A stretch of DNA of 64,000 nucleotides, taken from Medicago truncatula. Taxonomy: Eukaryota; Streptophyta; Magnoliopsida; Fabales; Fabaceae. Below the pieces are notes generated by a model, which saw only the letters and a list, made by a program, of their open reading frames with translations, was not told where the DNA came from and ran no database searches. A program made the position numbers and the translations under genes. The DNA lies in contig NC_053047.1 in the NCBI RefSeq assembly GCF_003473485.1, positions 17,963,001 to 18,027,000 of the forward strand. The letters run 5' to 3'. Position 1 is the stretch's first letter, and the number at the start of each line of letters is the position of its first letter. Shown piece by piece: positions 1-13,517 of the stretch.

Positions 1-200
1 AACAAACACGTAACAGAAGAATATTTAAAGATGGAAAAATATAAACTTTGATTTGCATGGAAATCAGCATGTTCAGTTGTGTGTTTCGTATTCCTAATAT
101 TTGGATACATGCTCTCTTCATAAAATAGGCTGCTTCACCACGTTCAGTTGTGTGTTTTAATTTACATTATTATTTTGTTAGCTTTTGTTGTTAGCTATCA

Positions 201-1418
201 ATGATGAAACAAACATGGGTCACCTTTATCAGAATCCTGAAATCACTCTTTTTCACCTTCATGGTAACCCTAAAATCACTCTTTGTCTCTTCCGACCCAC
301 CATCGCTTCCCTCTCTTCCGATGGAACTCATGGAAGAAATTCTGTGTAGGCTTCCCGTCAAGCTCCTCATACAACTTCGATGTTTAAGTAAGTCTTTCAA
401 TGACCTAATTTCTGATCCTAAATTTGCTAGAAAACACAGCATGTCAACCATGCATCGCCACCACCTCGTCGTAACCTACACAGATTATGACATAAGCTTA
501 AGCCCAGGAGGGTCAAGGATAATCTCTTACCCACTTCACTCCATTTTCTACCCACGCTACTCCATTTTTGACTCGATCCTTGAACACACCAGATTAGAAT
601 ATCCTTTTGACAAAGAATATATTATTAATTGTGGCTCTTGCAATGGAATACTTTGTTTAGCTTTGAAACAAAAACGTGTTGCTAAAGTAAATAATGTCCT
701 TTTGTGGAACCCTTCCATAAAAAAATTCAAATTATTGCCTTCTTTGAAAAACACTCCGGTAAACAACTGTCGTCATGATCCTGTATTTGGCTTTGGATAT
801 GATCATGTATTTGATGTCTACAAGGTAGTTGTTATTTTTTCCAAAACTCAAGGAATGATTCATACTTTGGGTACTGATACTTGGAGATTGATTAATGGGG
901 ATTTCCCTCTTCCTGTTTATGATTTGAAATTCGTGAGTGGTGCGCTGAATTGGATTCCATATTTGAAGAATTATATTCATAGTCTTGCTTCTTTTGATTT
1001 GGTGACTGAGTCGTATAAAAGACTTTTGCAGCCTAACTATGGAGCGGAATTTGTGTATAATTTGAACTTGGATGTCTCGAGGGATTGTTTGCGTATCTTT
1101 GCTAGTAGACAAAGGTTTTTTGATGTTTGGCTGATGAAAGAGTATGGAAATGAAGGGTCTTGGACTAAATTGTTTCATGTTCCTTACTTGGAAGAAGATC
1201 CTTTCATTTCTAAATATGCCACGTACCCGCTGTGGCTTTCCGAAGAAGACCAAGTGCTAATGAATCATACATTCTCGTTGCAAAGTGATTCGAATTATTT
1301 GTCCATTTATGATTTAAAAAATGGTACTTTTAAGTTTCCAAAGATTCATAACATCAAAAGTTTTAATGGGGTTACCCTTGAAGTTTGCGTTCAGAGTTTG
1401 ATATCACCTTGTTTCTAA
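201..1418 (+). CDS. F-box protein with F-box-associated (FBA) domain
   Basis: An intronless 405-codon reading frame. Residues about 38-80 form an F-box: the core reads MELMEEILCRLPVKLLIQLR, followed by CLSKSFNDLISDPKF. From about residue 144 the CGSCNGILCL motif, then LLWNPSIKKF, mark a plant FBA domain. Such proteins are substrate receptors of SCF (SKP1-Cullin-F-box) ubiquitin ligases: the F-box binds the SKP1/ASK adaptor and the FBA region recruits a target. The target cannot be told from sequence. The first ATG gives a hydrophobic N-terminal extension of about 35 residues that is unusual for the family. The ATG at 261, or the one at 321 just before the F-box, is an alternative start. The frame is complete and without breaks, so the gene is probably functional. 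A fragment of a related gene lies about 1 kb downstream, consistent with the clustered, fast-evolving nature of this family in legumes. Confidence 0.88.
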   Translation: MMKQTWVTFIRILKSLFFTFMVTLKSLFVSSDPPSLPSLPMELMEEILCRLPVKLLIQLRCLSKSFNDLISDPKFARKHSMSTMHRHHLVVTYTDYDISLSPGGSRIISYPLHSIFYPRYSIFDSILEHTRLEYPFDKEYIINCGSCNGILCLALKQKRVAKVNNVLLWNPSIKKFKLLPSLKNTPVNNCRHDPVFGFGYDHVFDVYKVVVIFSKTQGMIHTLGTDTWRLINGDFPLPVYDLKFVSGALNWIPYLKNYIHSLASFDLVTESYKRLLQPNYGAEFVYNLNLDVSRDCLRIFASRQRFFDVWLMKEYGNEGSWTKLFHVPYLEEDPFISKYATYPLWLSEEDQVLMNHTFSLQSDSNYLSIYDLKNGTFKFPKIHNIKSFNGVTLEVCVQSLISPCF

Positions 1419-2391
1419 CGTGAGGACATCAATGTGTTGTTGTGTGACTTGCAACTGATATGTTAATTTCCGTTTATTTTATATTTGTTTCAATTAGTAA
1501 TGACTTTATTTATCATTGTTAATTAATGGTCGATTGAATGTTTGCTTGAGAAATTGCTATGTTATTCTCAGTTATTATACAACCAGATTCGTTGATTCTT
1601 GCATTAGCGTTTATCTAGTTCACAACTATGGCTTGCTTTTTATGGTTTGTGATTCGATTTTATTGTGAGCAACATATGCATTTTTCAATTTTAATTTCTC
1701 AATCAAAGTATAAGTAAAATGCGTGTGCGTGTTATATTTGATACTGGAAGTTAAAGATCATTATGTTAATTATCTCTGATGTTTGTATGCTTGTATGAAC
1801 TTGCATATCTCTAAGTTGGTTTTCAAAGATTGAAAATTTGTTTTTGTTATTATTAATCCTTCCCTCACACGGTCCTCTCTATACGACACACATATGCTGC
1901 GCGCACAAGTGCACTAACATAAGCAATGTGTACCACAATCAACGGTATAATCATATACATTTGGTTAAATTTTCTTGAAAGAAAACTGTAAATGATTCAT
2001 AATAGAAATAATTGATGATTGCTTTTGCATGTTATGTTCATATTTGTTGTATTTACTTGACTTCTACTGACTCGGAATAGCTTATTTACTTTTATTTAAA
2101 GCAATTCCTTTGATGTGCTGTTGCTGCATTTTACAACCATTGATGAATTTTGAGCCATGGATTGTTGAAATAACTCCATAAATGTGTTATTTTGTGTAAC
2201 TCCAATTCTGCACTCAATTATTTCCATTCTTGGATTTCATTGTTCTACTGTTTCCAATTATTTTATGTAGTGAATCAATATTTTTCTCTGCTATTAGTTT
2301 TACCTTTCAAACATTTTTATTCCATCAATGAAAAGTTTTATTTTTGGATTTCATTTGAAAGTTTAACCTGATTACACTCACACCACTCACT
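1419..2391. other. AT-rich intergenic stretch
   Basis: The region between the F-box gene and the next F-box fragment. I see no recognisable coding or repeat structure. The first few hundred bases presumably hold the F-box gene's 3'UTR. Confidence 0.5.
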
Positions 2392-2724
2392 ATGCTCCAG
2401 TTGCTAAATCCGACTAAGATTGCACCACTGTGGCAAATGAAGGAATTTGGAGTTGAAGACTCTTGGACTCAATTTCTTAAAATTAGTTATCAGAATCTTC
2501 AAATAGCTTATAGACTTGATGATGTTTTTCAAGTGTTTCCATTGTGTCTATCCGAAAATGGTGGTACATTGATATTGGTAATCAATAACTCGGTATTAAA
2601 TATAGGAGACCAAGAAATTCTCTATAATTGGAGAAATAATAGAGTAAAGAAAATTGAAAATACCTATAGAATTATTTGGAAGGCTTCCAAGGGCTATGTT
2701 GAAAGCTTGGTATCTACTTGTTGA
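2392..2724 (+). pseudogene. F-box/FBA gene fragment (C-terminal part only)
   Basis: A 110-codon frame whose product aligns by eye with the C-terminal third of the upstream F-box protein. LWQMKEFGVEDSWTQFLKIS corresponds to VWLMKEYGNEGSWTKLFHVP, then FPLCLSE to YPLWLSE, and VESLVSTC to VQSLISPC. No F-box or central FBA part is found immediately upstream. This looks like the surviving 3' end of a tandem duplicate, diverged well beyond recent duplication. A short expressed protein is possible but unlikely. Confidence 0.72.
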
Positions 2725-3503
2725 AAGTAAGTTACTCTTCGATGATTTACTTTAAATTTGTGTTAAATCATTAGTTTGTTTTGATTTGATTGCATTGTTG
2801 AATGATTATCTATTTTATCGTCTACTTTAATTCGGTTTTCTTTTTGTATGCCAAGCCTGTTTGTAAGTTTTGCATGGATGATAACCATGGTTTAACTTCT
2901 AAGTAGCGATGCGTACAAAAAGCGATGCGTAGCAGCCCCTAGGCGCTATGCAAAACTTCTGTGTCTTGTTCATTAGTAACTCTTTTAGAAGCCTAATAAC
3001 TGTTGTAAGCGAAGTTTCTGTAAAATCCCACTTATGCTCGGAATATATTGTTATTTCATCTATTAGACATTTTTCCCTTCAATTAATTTGCTTTATATTG
3101 AGTTTAAATTCTGGTAACATACAATAACTTTTGATTATTGAATATGTACTATTCTATTTTTGAGCTTTAATCTGTATGGTAGTAAGGTATAAATTTCTAG
3201 TATCGTTTCCTTGAACCAGCATGGCCATACCGCTATAGGGTTGGGGCCCGGCCTCTACGCTCTCCTAGTGCAGGATCACGACCATACTTTACTCTAAGGT
3301 TCTGCTGATCCTAAAAATAACAGTGATTTTTTACTGAAGTTTCTACTCTCTCATTCACTTCAATTATTCACGATCGAGAACCCTAAACCCCCGTAGCAAG
3401 ATTGATATATTCTTGGCTTTTGGAGTTAACTATGCTAGTGCAGTTTTGCAATCTTTTTGCCAAATAAAATGCTTTTTCATGTGAACATTGTTCTGAATGA
3501 TCT
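2725..3503. other. intergenic, no gene seen
   Basis: AT-rich sequence with one short GC-richer patch around 3220-3300. I recognise no coding segment. Confidence 0.4.
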
Positions 3504-3576
3504 CATCTGACCTGTCACTGTTATAAGTTTTATTTTTTTGAGGGAAATAAAACTTATAACAGTGACAGATCAGATG
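3504..3576. repeat. near-perfect 32-bp inverted repeat (hairpin)
   Basis: The arm at 3504-3535 is the reverse complement of 3545-3576 with a single mismatch, separated by 9 nt. It does not resemble the termini of the MITEs elsewhere in the window. Its origin is unknown. Confidence 0.9.
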
Positions 3577-6538
3577 TAAAAGATCTCGAGAATCTCAAGA
3601 ATCTGCGAACCTTGATGACAAAGACCTTGCAAGTTCAAATAGTTTAGGTCCACGGATTTGAAAATTGAGCTTTTGTTGCTGACTTGCATACTCTCTAGCT
3701 TTGATGAGGTATTGTTTCAAATGTTTTTTTTTTTTGTTTTGTTTTAGGAATAGTAAGATTGAAATGGTAAGATTGAGTTTTTAGTTACCATATTTTGCAT
3801 TGACATATTTGTTGGTTTTACACTTTTTACGTGGAAGGAGTAATTATGAGTTACAATTACAATATTTGTAGTAGACTTGTTTACATCACTACAATGTTTA
3901 ATGTTGTGGTGGCAAAATATAAATAACAAAAGATTGCTTTCATCAAAAAAGAGAATTTGAAATTCAACCTGAAAGAGAGGTTACAAATGTCACATTTAAA
4001 TTCTCCAATTAGCCTGAAAATATAATAAAAAAGTCAAAAGACGAGCCTTATTAATTCACCACAAAAAAAAAAAAAAAAATCAATTTCAGCCATTTAGGAT
4101 GACCTGAATAGAATAATTGGTATAGAGTAATAGAGTAAATGATTTAAGCACATAATAGCTTATCCAAAATGTGCCAACAGGTATCATAGTAGTAAAGTCA
4201 TTACACTCATGCACGGATCTAATGTTGGGGCAAATGGGGTCAACCGACCCCACTTGTTGTATTTTTAACTTAAAATTTGATATTTACGCGGTTTGATTCC
4301 ACTTATATAATATTTTTGTCTTCATATAGTTCATTCATAACACTATAAAAAACTAAAAAATTAAGAAGGATCTTAATGTGTGTTCTAAGAGCACTAGATA
4401 AGAAGTGAAAAGATTAATTTTTTATAAAAAGTTGTTGTAATTATTATATCGACAAAAATAACGCTTATTTTTAAGATTTTTTTTTTCTTTTATGCAATCT
4501 TTAACCAATTCTCTTAGAGCATATCGTTAGCAAGACCATAAAACAACTATTATATTCTAAAATTGTTCTTATATTTGTTAAAAAAGGCTCTCTGACGTTG
4601 GTGGTTGAAAAAAAAAATTAATTAGGGTTATATTTTTATGCTCCGTTAGATATGGAAAAATATCTTAAGAAAATCAACATTTTATGGTGGTTAGGGTTTG
4701 TTATAGTTTGATGAAAAAGAGAGAGATAGAATTGGAAAGTTGTTATTCACTATTGGATTATGAAAAGTGAGTTACAAGCAAATATATTTATACAATGACT
4801 TAGAGAGCAAGTCTCTTGTAACAATCTAACAAACTTATCCAAAAACTAAACTAAACTCTTAATCACTTTCTAAACATGATTATGGATTAAACACAAACTA
4901 ATAATTATTACTCTGACTAATATATTACTTGTTTATCTGCTATCAACTAACCTATAAAGTATCATATAAAATCGTCCCCTAGAGTATCCACAACTACTCA
5001 ATATCAACCATACTTTAGCTAACAGCCGTAAACTCTCTCTGCTATATTAAAATTAAATATATTAACAAGAATGAAATGATCAATTACATAAGCTAAAAAA
5101 AGGATAAAAATCAAATATTTTTAACAACTTGAATTAATAAATGTCGGATTTAGAAATTTTATTTATTTTCTTTTTTGTTAAGAAGCCAAACTAGTCCACC
5201 AATATGGTATCATTATATGCCTAAAATAATATTATTTTTTTTGACACATAGATAGATATGAATTTTTTCCTTCGATTTTTATTGCGACGAGTCCGGATTT
5301 TGCTGTTCCCTTTTGACCTAAAGTAAATCTCGATTTTAACTATCTTGCTAGGCAGAGTAGGACTACTCTTTTATTCTCTCATGATCATAATTAAGCATTG
5401 TTTGTTAGTTATGATTAGCAAATATGCTTCCAGCGTCTATTCTATAGCGTTTTTTCCGCCAAATAAGGCTCTTCCCCCAACAGAATCTTTTTATTCGGTC
5501 TCTCTCTTATAAGAAACAACATTGAGATTACTACTTGTTACATTCAAAATCCTAGCTGAATGACTTAGTTACTTCTCAGTAGGTATTTACATTCACAACT
5601 TTACAAATATTCTTTAATTTCATTATTGTCATACATATTTACCTATTTATTAATTTGTGATGTAATTGAATTTGTTTCTGCTTCATATGAATCAGTTTGC
5701 TGCATTTTTTTGATAATTTTTTAAATCGTGATGAACTTGAATTTGTTTTTGCCTTAGTATCACTTTTTATTTTGATGGTTTAAACAAGCACCTGCCTTTG
5801 TTGTTGTTGAATCTGTTTTCAGATTAACCTTTATTAATGTCGAATTACAATTTTCTTTTTCCGAAAGGTTGACGAGGAAAAGGATAATATAGGTACGCAT
5901 TCGCTATCTTTTTTACCACAAATATAAGTATTGTGTTAAATTAGTTTTAAATCAAGAAGAGTCTGCCGAATCTTGGAGGATCTGCGCTTATAAGGCGGAT
6001 AAATCCTTAAAATTGTTGTAAAATATTGAAATATCCAAATATAGTAATAAACATATAAAAATGAACAACATGCATTTATTGTTAGCTATTTTTTTGTCAT
6101 TTTTCTCTCTTGTTTATTCTCTTTAATATTTAATTGTTTGCTCATTTTTATATGTTGATTACTATTTGGACATACTTTGAATATTTTACAACAATTTTTG
6201 AGGATTTATCCGTCACATAAACGTAGATCTCCAAAGATTTGGCATGCTCTTCTTAGTTTAAAACCAAGGATGCACAATTTACTCGAAGAAATATCGTCAG
6301 GAAGATATTATAAGAGACTTTTACTCTTCATTTTGACCCCAAAACTCCAAACCTTTTCATATAAATATACATGCACCTCATGCATGGTATTGCATATTCC
6401 ATTTCACTACACAATAATCATTACATACAAACTCTTTATATTACCTCAAGTCCTAAACAGACACATATATTTCATTTCATATATCATTAAGCTTCCTTTT
6501 TAGTTCACTTATAGAGCATTTTAAAAAATATAATATAA
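3577..6538. other. AT-rich non-coding region
   Basis: Nearly 3 kb without a credible gene. Open frames here are short and of low complexity. Poly-A runs (near 4062-4079) and short AT tracts suggest old, decayed repeat material. The end of this stretch would hold the promoter of the peroxidase relic that starts at 6539. Confidence 0.45.
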
Positions 6539-6915
<377 letters not shown>

Positions 6916-7149
6916 TAACTTAACTATATTCCCTCAAAAAAAAAAAAATCTAACTTAACTATATATTGAACAAATGATAGTAAAGGAGACACTGCTACAA
7001 AATGTTAAATTAGTTACACAAATATAAATTTTATATTCATGAATTTAGTCATTAATCTTTTTTTTTTTTTTTTATGAGAGTCATTAATCTATTAGAACCA
7101 TCAAAATTAAAGATCAATATTCATTTTTATATTATAATTTATGGGGTCC

Positions 7150-8757
7150 TGCAAAATTACACTTAGTGTCTCTTAACTTAATTTTTCATGGTGAGATTTA
7201 TTTTTAGTTTTGCAAGTGAGAACCATTATTTTTACTAAGTTACTATTAGGTAGTGATAATTAGTTTTGGACCGGTAATTATTTGATAACTTTTAACTGTG
7301 AGTGGAGAGAAACTTTGGAAGTTAGTTTATAAGAGTTTTGAGCCCATTAGACTTTAAGGGTTAAGCCTAATAGTGTGGACACTATTTAAGCCTTAGTCTT
7401 CAAGAGAATTAGGGTTCACAATCATTTTACAAAATTTTGAGAAGAGGTATAGAGAGAAAGAGCAAGAGAAAGGGGCAAGAGGAAGAGAAGAGGGTTGTAG
7501 AGAAGAACTTGAAGAACGAAGATGAGCTAGAGATTCTATGAGCTTAATTGAAGCTTTGGCTAGGATTATTGTTTATTGAGGTAAGGGGTTAGATTTCAAT
7601 CATAATCTTTAGTTGTAGCTTCTTCCCTAATTCTATGCATAAGTGCTTAATTGAGATAAGTGTATTATGAACTTAATTGTTGAAATTCGTGCTCTAGTTG
7701 TAGTGATATGTTTGAGTATGCTAATTTGTTGATAATTGAATTATTGATGATGAAATTACATGTTCATGGTGTATATATATGGATACTTGATGAATTATGC
7801 TCAAATGATGAACTATGTCATGTTGTTGTTGATTTGTGATTGAATACATGATTATAATTTGTGGTTATGGTTGATTGTTGTTGATAATCTCATATCATGG
7901 TTTTGGTATGAATTATGATTGAAGTTGTTGTTGAGGGTTTTGTTGAATTGTTGTTGATAATCTCATATCATGTATTGGGTCTTTGCTTGTATGTTTATGC
8001 ATCATATTCATATTGAGTCATATGAGAAATGTAAAAGGAGGTCTACTTTTACATAGTTGAATTGTAAGAGGAGTTGTACTCTTACATAAGATGTTATGTT
8101 GACATCTTGTTGTTGGTGATTGGAACCACATGCATATATGTGTCAGAATAGGCGAATAACATAATTGACATGAGTCTTGATTGTTGATGATAAGTGTGTT
8201 TGTGGATTACATACTTGTGACATTGGAATTGTTATGTGAACGTGTATATTGAAGTTAAATGCTCATGTTTATTAGTTGGAAATTGATTTGTTTCATTTGT
8301 ATTCAAACTATTTATGTTGATTATGATTGATGTGAAGCTTACCCCAGTGGTTTTGACCGCCTACCTGTTTGTATGAATGGGTAGACGAAGTGCAGGATTA
8401 GTTTGCTTTCGGTGAGTTGCTTGGTGATTGCTTGGATAGCGGGAACTAATCTCCGTTATCAGTTCTTTAAAGTCTTAGATTAGGCTTTGATTAGGTGTCA
8501 GTCTTATGAGATTCTGGATTTTTTTATGTAATGAAGATTTTGCCCATATAGGGTTTTGGAGATTTCTTGTATTGATATATTTGGAGTTATGACATGTATA
8601 CTTGGTGATGTATGACTTATATTCGCTGCGACTGTTGAATAATTGTATATATGTATGTTGTTTGGTTTTGGATGTGAAGACGTAGCGTCTATTTCTTAAA
8701 TATTAATATTATTCGTGTGTTTTATCGCTTTAATAGAAATATGGCGTTACACAATGC
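7150..8757 (+). mobile_element. LTR-like retrotransposon sequence (Gypsy type, degenerate)
   Basis: Non-coding sequence with purine-rich GAGA tracts (7440-7500), short repeated motifs such as 'aagaggagttgtactcttac' (near 8067), and an end reading ATGGCGTTACA. The same style of end (GGTGTTACA) and the same 'gtactcttac' motif recur in the stretch ending at 11880, so both are probably LTRs of one broad Gypsy group. The left boundary and a target-site duplication were not found. It lies directly downstream of the truncated peroxidase. Confidence 0.5.
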
Positions 8758-9880
8758 ACTAGTTACCCACCCAAGTTGGGAAGAACCCAATCCCTAAGGG
8801 GTATGAATGGAATACCCCATTATATATTGAGGAAGCCCTCAATAATATGATGAAAGTAACCGAGATTTATTGGGAGGAACTCAATGAATACACTAGAGCA
8901 TCTTACACACGGTAACACGCAACCCTACAAGAGATATCTGAACACTTCGCTATGATGGAGGTTAGTCAGAATGAACTCCAAAACTACAATATGGCCAAAC
9001 AAGAAACTTGTCAAGCCATAGTTTTGAAAGAGAAGTTTAAAGACAAAGAGGAAAATAGGGTCTCGAAAAAATCCTCTTTTGAGACTATAGTGCAAGATGT
9101 TGAGGATAACAAGAAAGAAAAACCCCATTTTAACTCATCTAAAAAAACAAGATCACGGGAGTATGAACATTCCATTTTATGTACAAGGGAATGCTACAAC
9201 ACAAGTATTTCTAGCTACCTAAAATGGTAAGAAACCCTAAGGAAGGTAGGATTAAGCTATTGACCTAAAAAGAGGGTTTTATGAGAGGCAACTCATATAT
9301 ACCTTTAAAAATTAATTAAAAAAAAAAAGAATAAAACAAAATTCAGTGTTGCGCGTGGGCATCACACACAACGCGTGAAGAAACGCGCCAGCACCTTCAA
9401 CGCGCGTGAGGCCTGGGAACATAAGGGGACTTTGGCCCTTTTTCTCATCAACCCTTATTTTTGCCCTTTCACCATTGTTCTCCAAAAAAACCTTCACATC
9501 AACACTACCGAGAAACCTTATCCATCAAAATCACTTATAGAGAACTATGAATTATGGTTTCAAAACACCATATAAATCATATTCATTCAACAAAACTCTC
9601 AAACAAAAACCTAATCTCTCATCAATCATACACTTATTCCCTCACTTTCTAACTTTGAAACATAACCCCTACCATCAAAATTCCTCATTTAAAAACCAAA
9701 CCAAATCCAACCCAAAGCTCATACTCAAACTGATATACAATTAATATCCCAACAACATAAACTCATTCCTCAAACACAAATATTCTCTCATCATAAATCA
9801 TACTTTTCGAACCCTTTTCCCCCATTTTTCATTCAAATAACCCTTTTGTTCAATCAAGAGATGCAACAAGTTCAAGCATT
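8758..9880 (+). mobile_element. degenerate retroelement internal region (possible gag relic)
   Basis: Starts just after the LTR-like end. The only sizeable frame (8952-9230) gives a charged, Lys/Glu-rich peptide without a recognised domain. Around 9347-9410 there is a GC-richer block with repeated CGCG motifs, and 9480-9880 is A/C-rich without genes. Assignment to a retroelement rests on position between LTR-like sequence and a transposon-protein relic, so it is inference. Confidence 0.35.
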
Positions 9881-10340
9881 TTCAATTTGTGGAAGAGAGA
9901 GCTTTCCAAAGTGGGAAGTATGAAATTTTGGGCATTCAAGAGGAGCTTGAAAGGAGAGGATGGACTAAGTTGAATAGCATGATTCAACATTCTAATCACT
10001 CTATCGCATTCCAAACTAAGAAGGATACAAATCCTTTTGTTTATTTTGTGTGTGGGAAGAAAGTAAGGTTCAACCCGGATACTATTAAAACTTTACTTGA
10101 AACTTCAACACCATTAGAATGAGTAATTTAAACAATAAGAGATCCACTTTATGCAATTAAGAGTCTAGATGAAATTGAGAAGTTGGAGAACGTAAGGTAG
10201 GAGTTGTGTGTAGAAGGAGTACCATTGCTAAAGCACACTGATGGTATAATACCAAATATGTTCAGTTTAAAGTATATGAAACCATTGCAAAGGGAATGAG
10301 CTACGATTCTTCTGCAAACATTAAAACATACTGATTGGTA
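9865..10340 (+). pseudogene. plant transposon protein domain relic
   Basis: Translation from about 9877 gives ERAFQSGKYEILGIQEELER, then RGWTKL, and NPFVYFVCGKKVRFNPDTIK. This pattern resembles the 'putative plant transposon protein' domain found in retroelement-derived ORFs of legumes. In-frame stops appear after residue 77 of the open part and again downstream, although related coding-like sequence (SLKYMKPLQRE) continues to about 10335. It is a dead element fragment. Confidence 0.6.
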
Positions 10341-10341
10341 C

Positions 10342-11880
10342 AGAATTGGTCTTAGGTGTAAACACGAAAGTTGTAGGTATGGATGTTAGCTTTCTAATGC
10401 CATTGGTTTGACTTCAAAAGAATTTATAGAACTTGAGTTATGGTCAAATTACTGCACGTAGGTCACAGTGAATAATTGAATATGATTGATGAAATAGTAT
10501 ATGTATGTATATGTTTGTGAATACTATATTGTTCATGATTGATGAAGTGTTATATGTATATATGATGTTTAAGTTGATGTTGTCATATCTTGAGATGTTT
10601 ACGTGCTGCATATGTTGCTGTTGTTGGTTATGTGAAATATTTATATGCGTTATGTGGAAAATGTATGATGTTTAAGTTGTTAATGCTCTTCATTAATATT
10701 GTTATGTTGTGAATTGCTTGTACTGTTTCTGTTGCTGTTGCATATTGATCAAGTTGCAGGTGTTGGTCTAAGTTGTAAAGTTGTAAGTTGTCTTTCCAAA
10801 GTATTGGAGTCTTAAGTTGTTAATGTTGTCTAAGTTGTTGAAGTCGTAGTTGAAGCTGTTATTGGTGACTGTTTATGTTCAGGTGTTTTGTAAGAGGTGG
10901 TGTACTCTTACGTTGTTATTCTTTAAGAGGTGGTGTACTCTTACTTGTCGTTTATAAGAGGTGGTGTACTCTTACGTTGTTATTCTGAAGAGGTGGTGTA
11001 TTCTTACGTTGTCATATTATAAGAGGTGGTGTACTCTCACGTAGTTGTGTTGTCAGGTTGACGTTGTCGTTGATGAATCGTTGAAGTTGTTGATAAAGAC
11101 AAACCATGGAATATTGATGAATATGTTGTTCTTTATATTATTATGAGATGATGATTATGTTGTGTTGTTTATGTTATTATGAGATGATGATTATGTTGTG
11201 TCGTTTATGTTATAAGATGATGTTTATGATGTGATGATTTATGATGTTATATGATGATGGTTATGATTTGATTATTATGTGCTAAGAGATGATGTATATA
11301 ATGCGATGAATATGAAGTTAATAATAAATAGAAGTTGGTTGAGTTATTAAGAATCATTACATAAAGGATTATTATTACTAATATATGAAGTTATTTATGT
11401 TGTTAAATATAATTAATGAATTATATGCTTGATATTATTGTTTTGTAAAATCTTATCTCTTCTGCTTGGAAATGTTGCTCTTCGTATGAGTAACTTGCAG
11501 GTGATCGAGTTTAAGTTGTTGTTAGATTGCTGTCATGAGTGGATTATCTCTCATGTGTGTCTTTAGGTGCTCTGATACGTAACGGGATGGGAACTTTGTT
11601 GCATGCGTTTCTATTCTTTACGTAGTGCTTATGAATTTACATGATTAAGTTGTTAATTGGATTTTTATGAGATACTTTGATGAGGCCTTCGTGCCAAAAT
11701 TATTTTAGATGTTCGAATAAATTCCGCTGCGAAGTATTAAATATTATGTTATTGAATTTTGAAGGATAATTAATTAATTATTATGTTTATGATTTTAAGA
11801 AAAGAAGTGTGACATTCCGTTTATGTGAATTACTCTGATTAAATAAATGAAATTTTTACGTTGGGAAAACAGGGTGTTAC
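10342..11880 (+). mobile_element. Gypsy-type LTR sequence
   Basis: Non-coding and T/G-rich. It contains four or five copies of a short tandem motif reading 'aagaggtggtgtactcttac' (about 10890-11040) and ends in GGTGTTACA at 11880. A related LTR end is present in reverse orientation at 46247 (TGTAACACCCC). The left border is placed where the transposon-protein relic ends and is approximate. No target-site duplication was found. Confidence 0.6.
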
Positions 11881-13517
11881 AGCTTGGTCGTGTGCGGTGC
11901 GGTGCATTAAAGTAGGTGTATTCCTTTAGGAAGAGGGACTTAAGGAGGTGTAAGTTAGAGCACATGTCAACGTGGGATTGGCCTTCTAACAGGTCCAAAA
12001 TAGTTTCCCCCAAGTCGTTCATGACTTTAAGGCGCAACAACTTTTAGCTATAAGGAGAGGTGCATGATCGGGCGCCTGCAAACGTTGGAGCCTTCGAAGT
12101 GTTTACTTGCTCAGAGACTTTTTGTCCTTCCGTTTCGAGGACGGTGGCGCTAGCAATCAGCTAGTGGGGTATTTTTCATTTAATGCTTCGAACCAAAACA
12201 TTTTGATGGGATGGTCGATGACAATTCATCTTACGTTATTCTTAGCATGTTTTTCAGTAGGTTTTATAAGCAAAAAGGATGAGTATTAGAACGATTCCCT
12301 ACGATTTCGAGACTTTTGTAATATTTCTATATTTGAGTCTGTAATTCTGGTTTTCCCAAAACATAGCAATTTTAGGGGGTCAATCAGTAATTCATGGAGA
12401 AATCATGAAAATCAGTAAATCAAACCCAAAATTTCCCCTTTGGTTAAAATTGGCTTAATTCCTTGAATTAGGTTTTCACTATTTCACTTGGATCAATTAG
12501 TTTCAATTCTTAGCCAAATCATCAATTGCATATACATTGTGTTCTTGGTTTTTAGCTTGTTTTTTTTTCTTATGGATTTGATTTTGAAATTGTCTTGTTT
12601 TTCACATTGTTCAAGTATTATTAATAATTGGTTGAAATAAGATTTAGCTTGTAAATCTCTCAATTCTCTTGTAAATCTTATTAGTGCATACTCTGAACAA
12701 TTTGTCATAGTTTGCGATTGTTCAAAGCATATTTCCAATAAGTCAATATCTTTTCAAAAAACTTTCGCTAAAACTCCTCAACTTTTTTAAAGCGTTATTC
12801 ATCCCCCCCCCCCCCCCCCCCCCCCTCGAGTTCGCATCCTTATTGGCCATATAAACGATTAGGCATGTTAGTACTCCAATGTCCAAGTCAGTAATAGAAC
12901 TGAGAAAGAGTGTGAATAAAGTGTTGTGAAAAGTGAATCTTACCTTCAGGTTGACGCAAGGTCACCCTTATATAGGCGTGCGTTGGGAATAACCGCCTCT
13001 AGGTTTTATGGCGTGTGATTAGGAACAGTTAGAGGAAACAAGTAAGGTGATCCCTTCAGGCGCATAGTCTTAAGGCGGTGTAAGTTAGGCCACATGTCAA
13101 CGTGGGATTGGTCTTCTGACTGGTCCAAAACAAGAAGGATAGCTAATGAATGAAGAAACGTTTTTTACCTTTGGTCATTCTAGCATTATAAATGCTCTTT
13201 GTGAAGTAGCATGTGTTAAAGGCGCAACTAACGAACTAACACAAAGGAAAGAAATTGTTATGGATGTGGGATAGTTTGATTTGCACCATATGTAGTGCCT
13301 AGGAAACACTAGCAAGGAGTGGAACAATAAGAGGTTCAGCAACCTCTTGAAAGGTATGACAAACATGGCATCGAGGATGGCTAAAGACATGGTTGATACG
13401 AGCAAATCTATTTTGATGGTAATCCGGGGTTGGAGGCTGCCATGAGAGAGAGAGACAGGGTAAGGCCCCACCAATTTTTTATTGTTTATGCAATACCAGG
13501 GAAACAAAGGTCTGCAA
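11881..13517. mobile_element. mosaic of LTR-like repeat fragments
   Basis: Contains a roughly 65-bp motif twice in direct orientation (about 11937-12000 and 13070-13132: 'ggaggtgtaagttagagcac' and a close variant), indicating two fragments of one repeat. The stretch 12344-12430 recurs inverted at about 16380-16477. A mononucleotide C tract sits between them. No protein gene is supported. Confidence 0.5.
12803..12825. repeat. poly(C) tract, 23 nt
   Basis: An uninterrupted run of 23 C residues followed directly by TCGAG. It is very unusual in this AT-rich sequence. It could form an i-motif, or a G-quadruplex on the other strand, or could reflect a cloning or assembly artefact. Confidence 0.95.
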
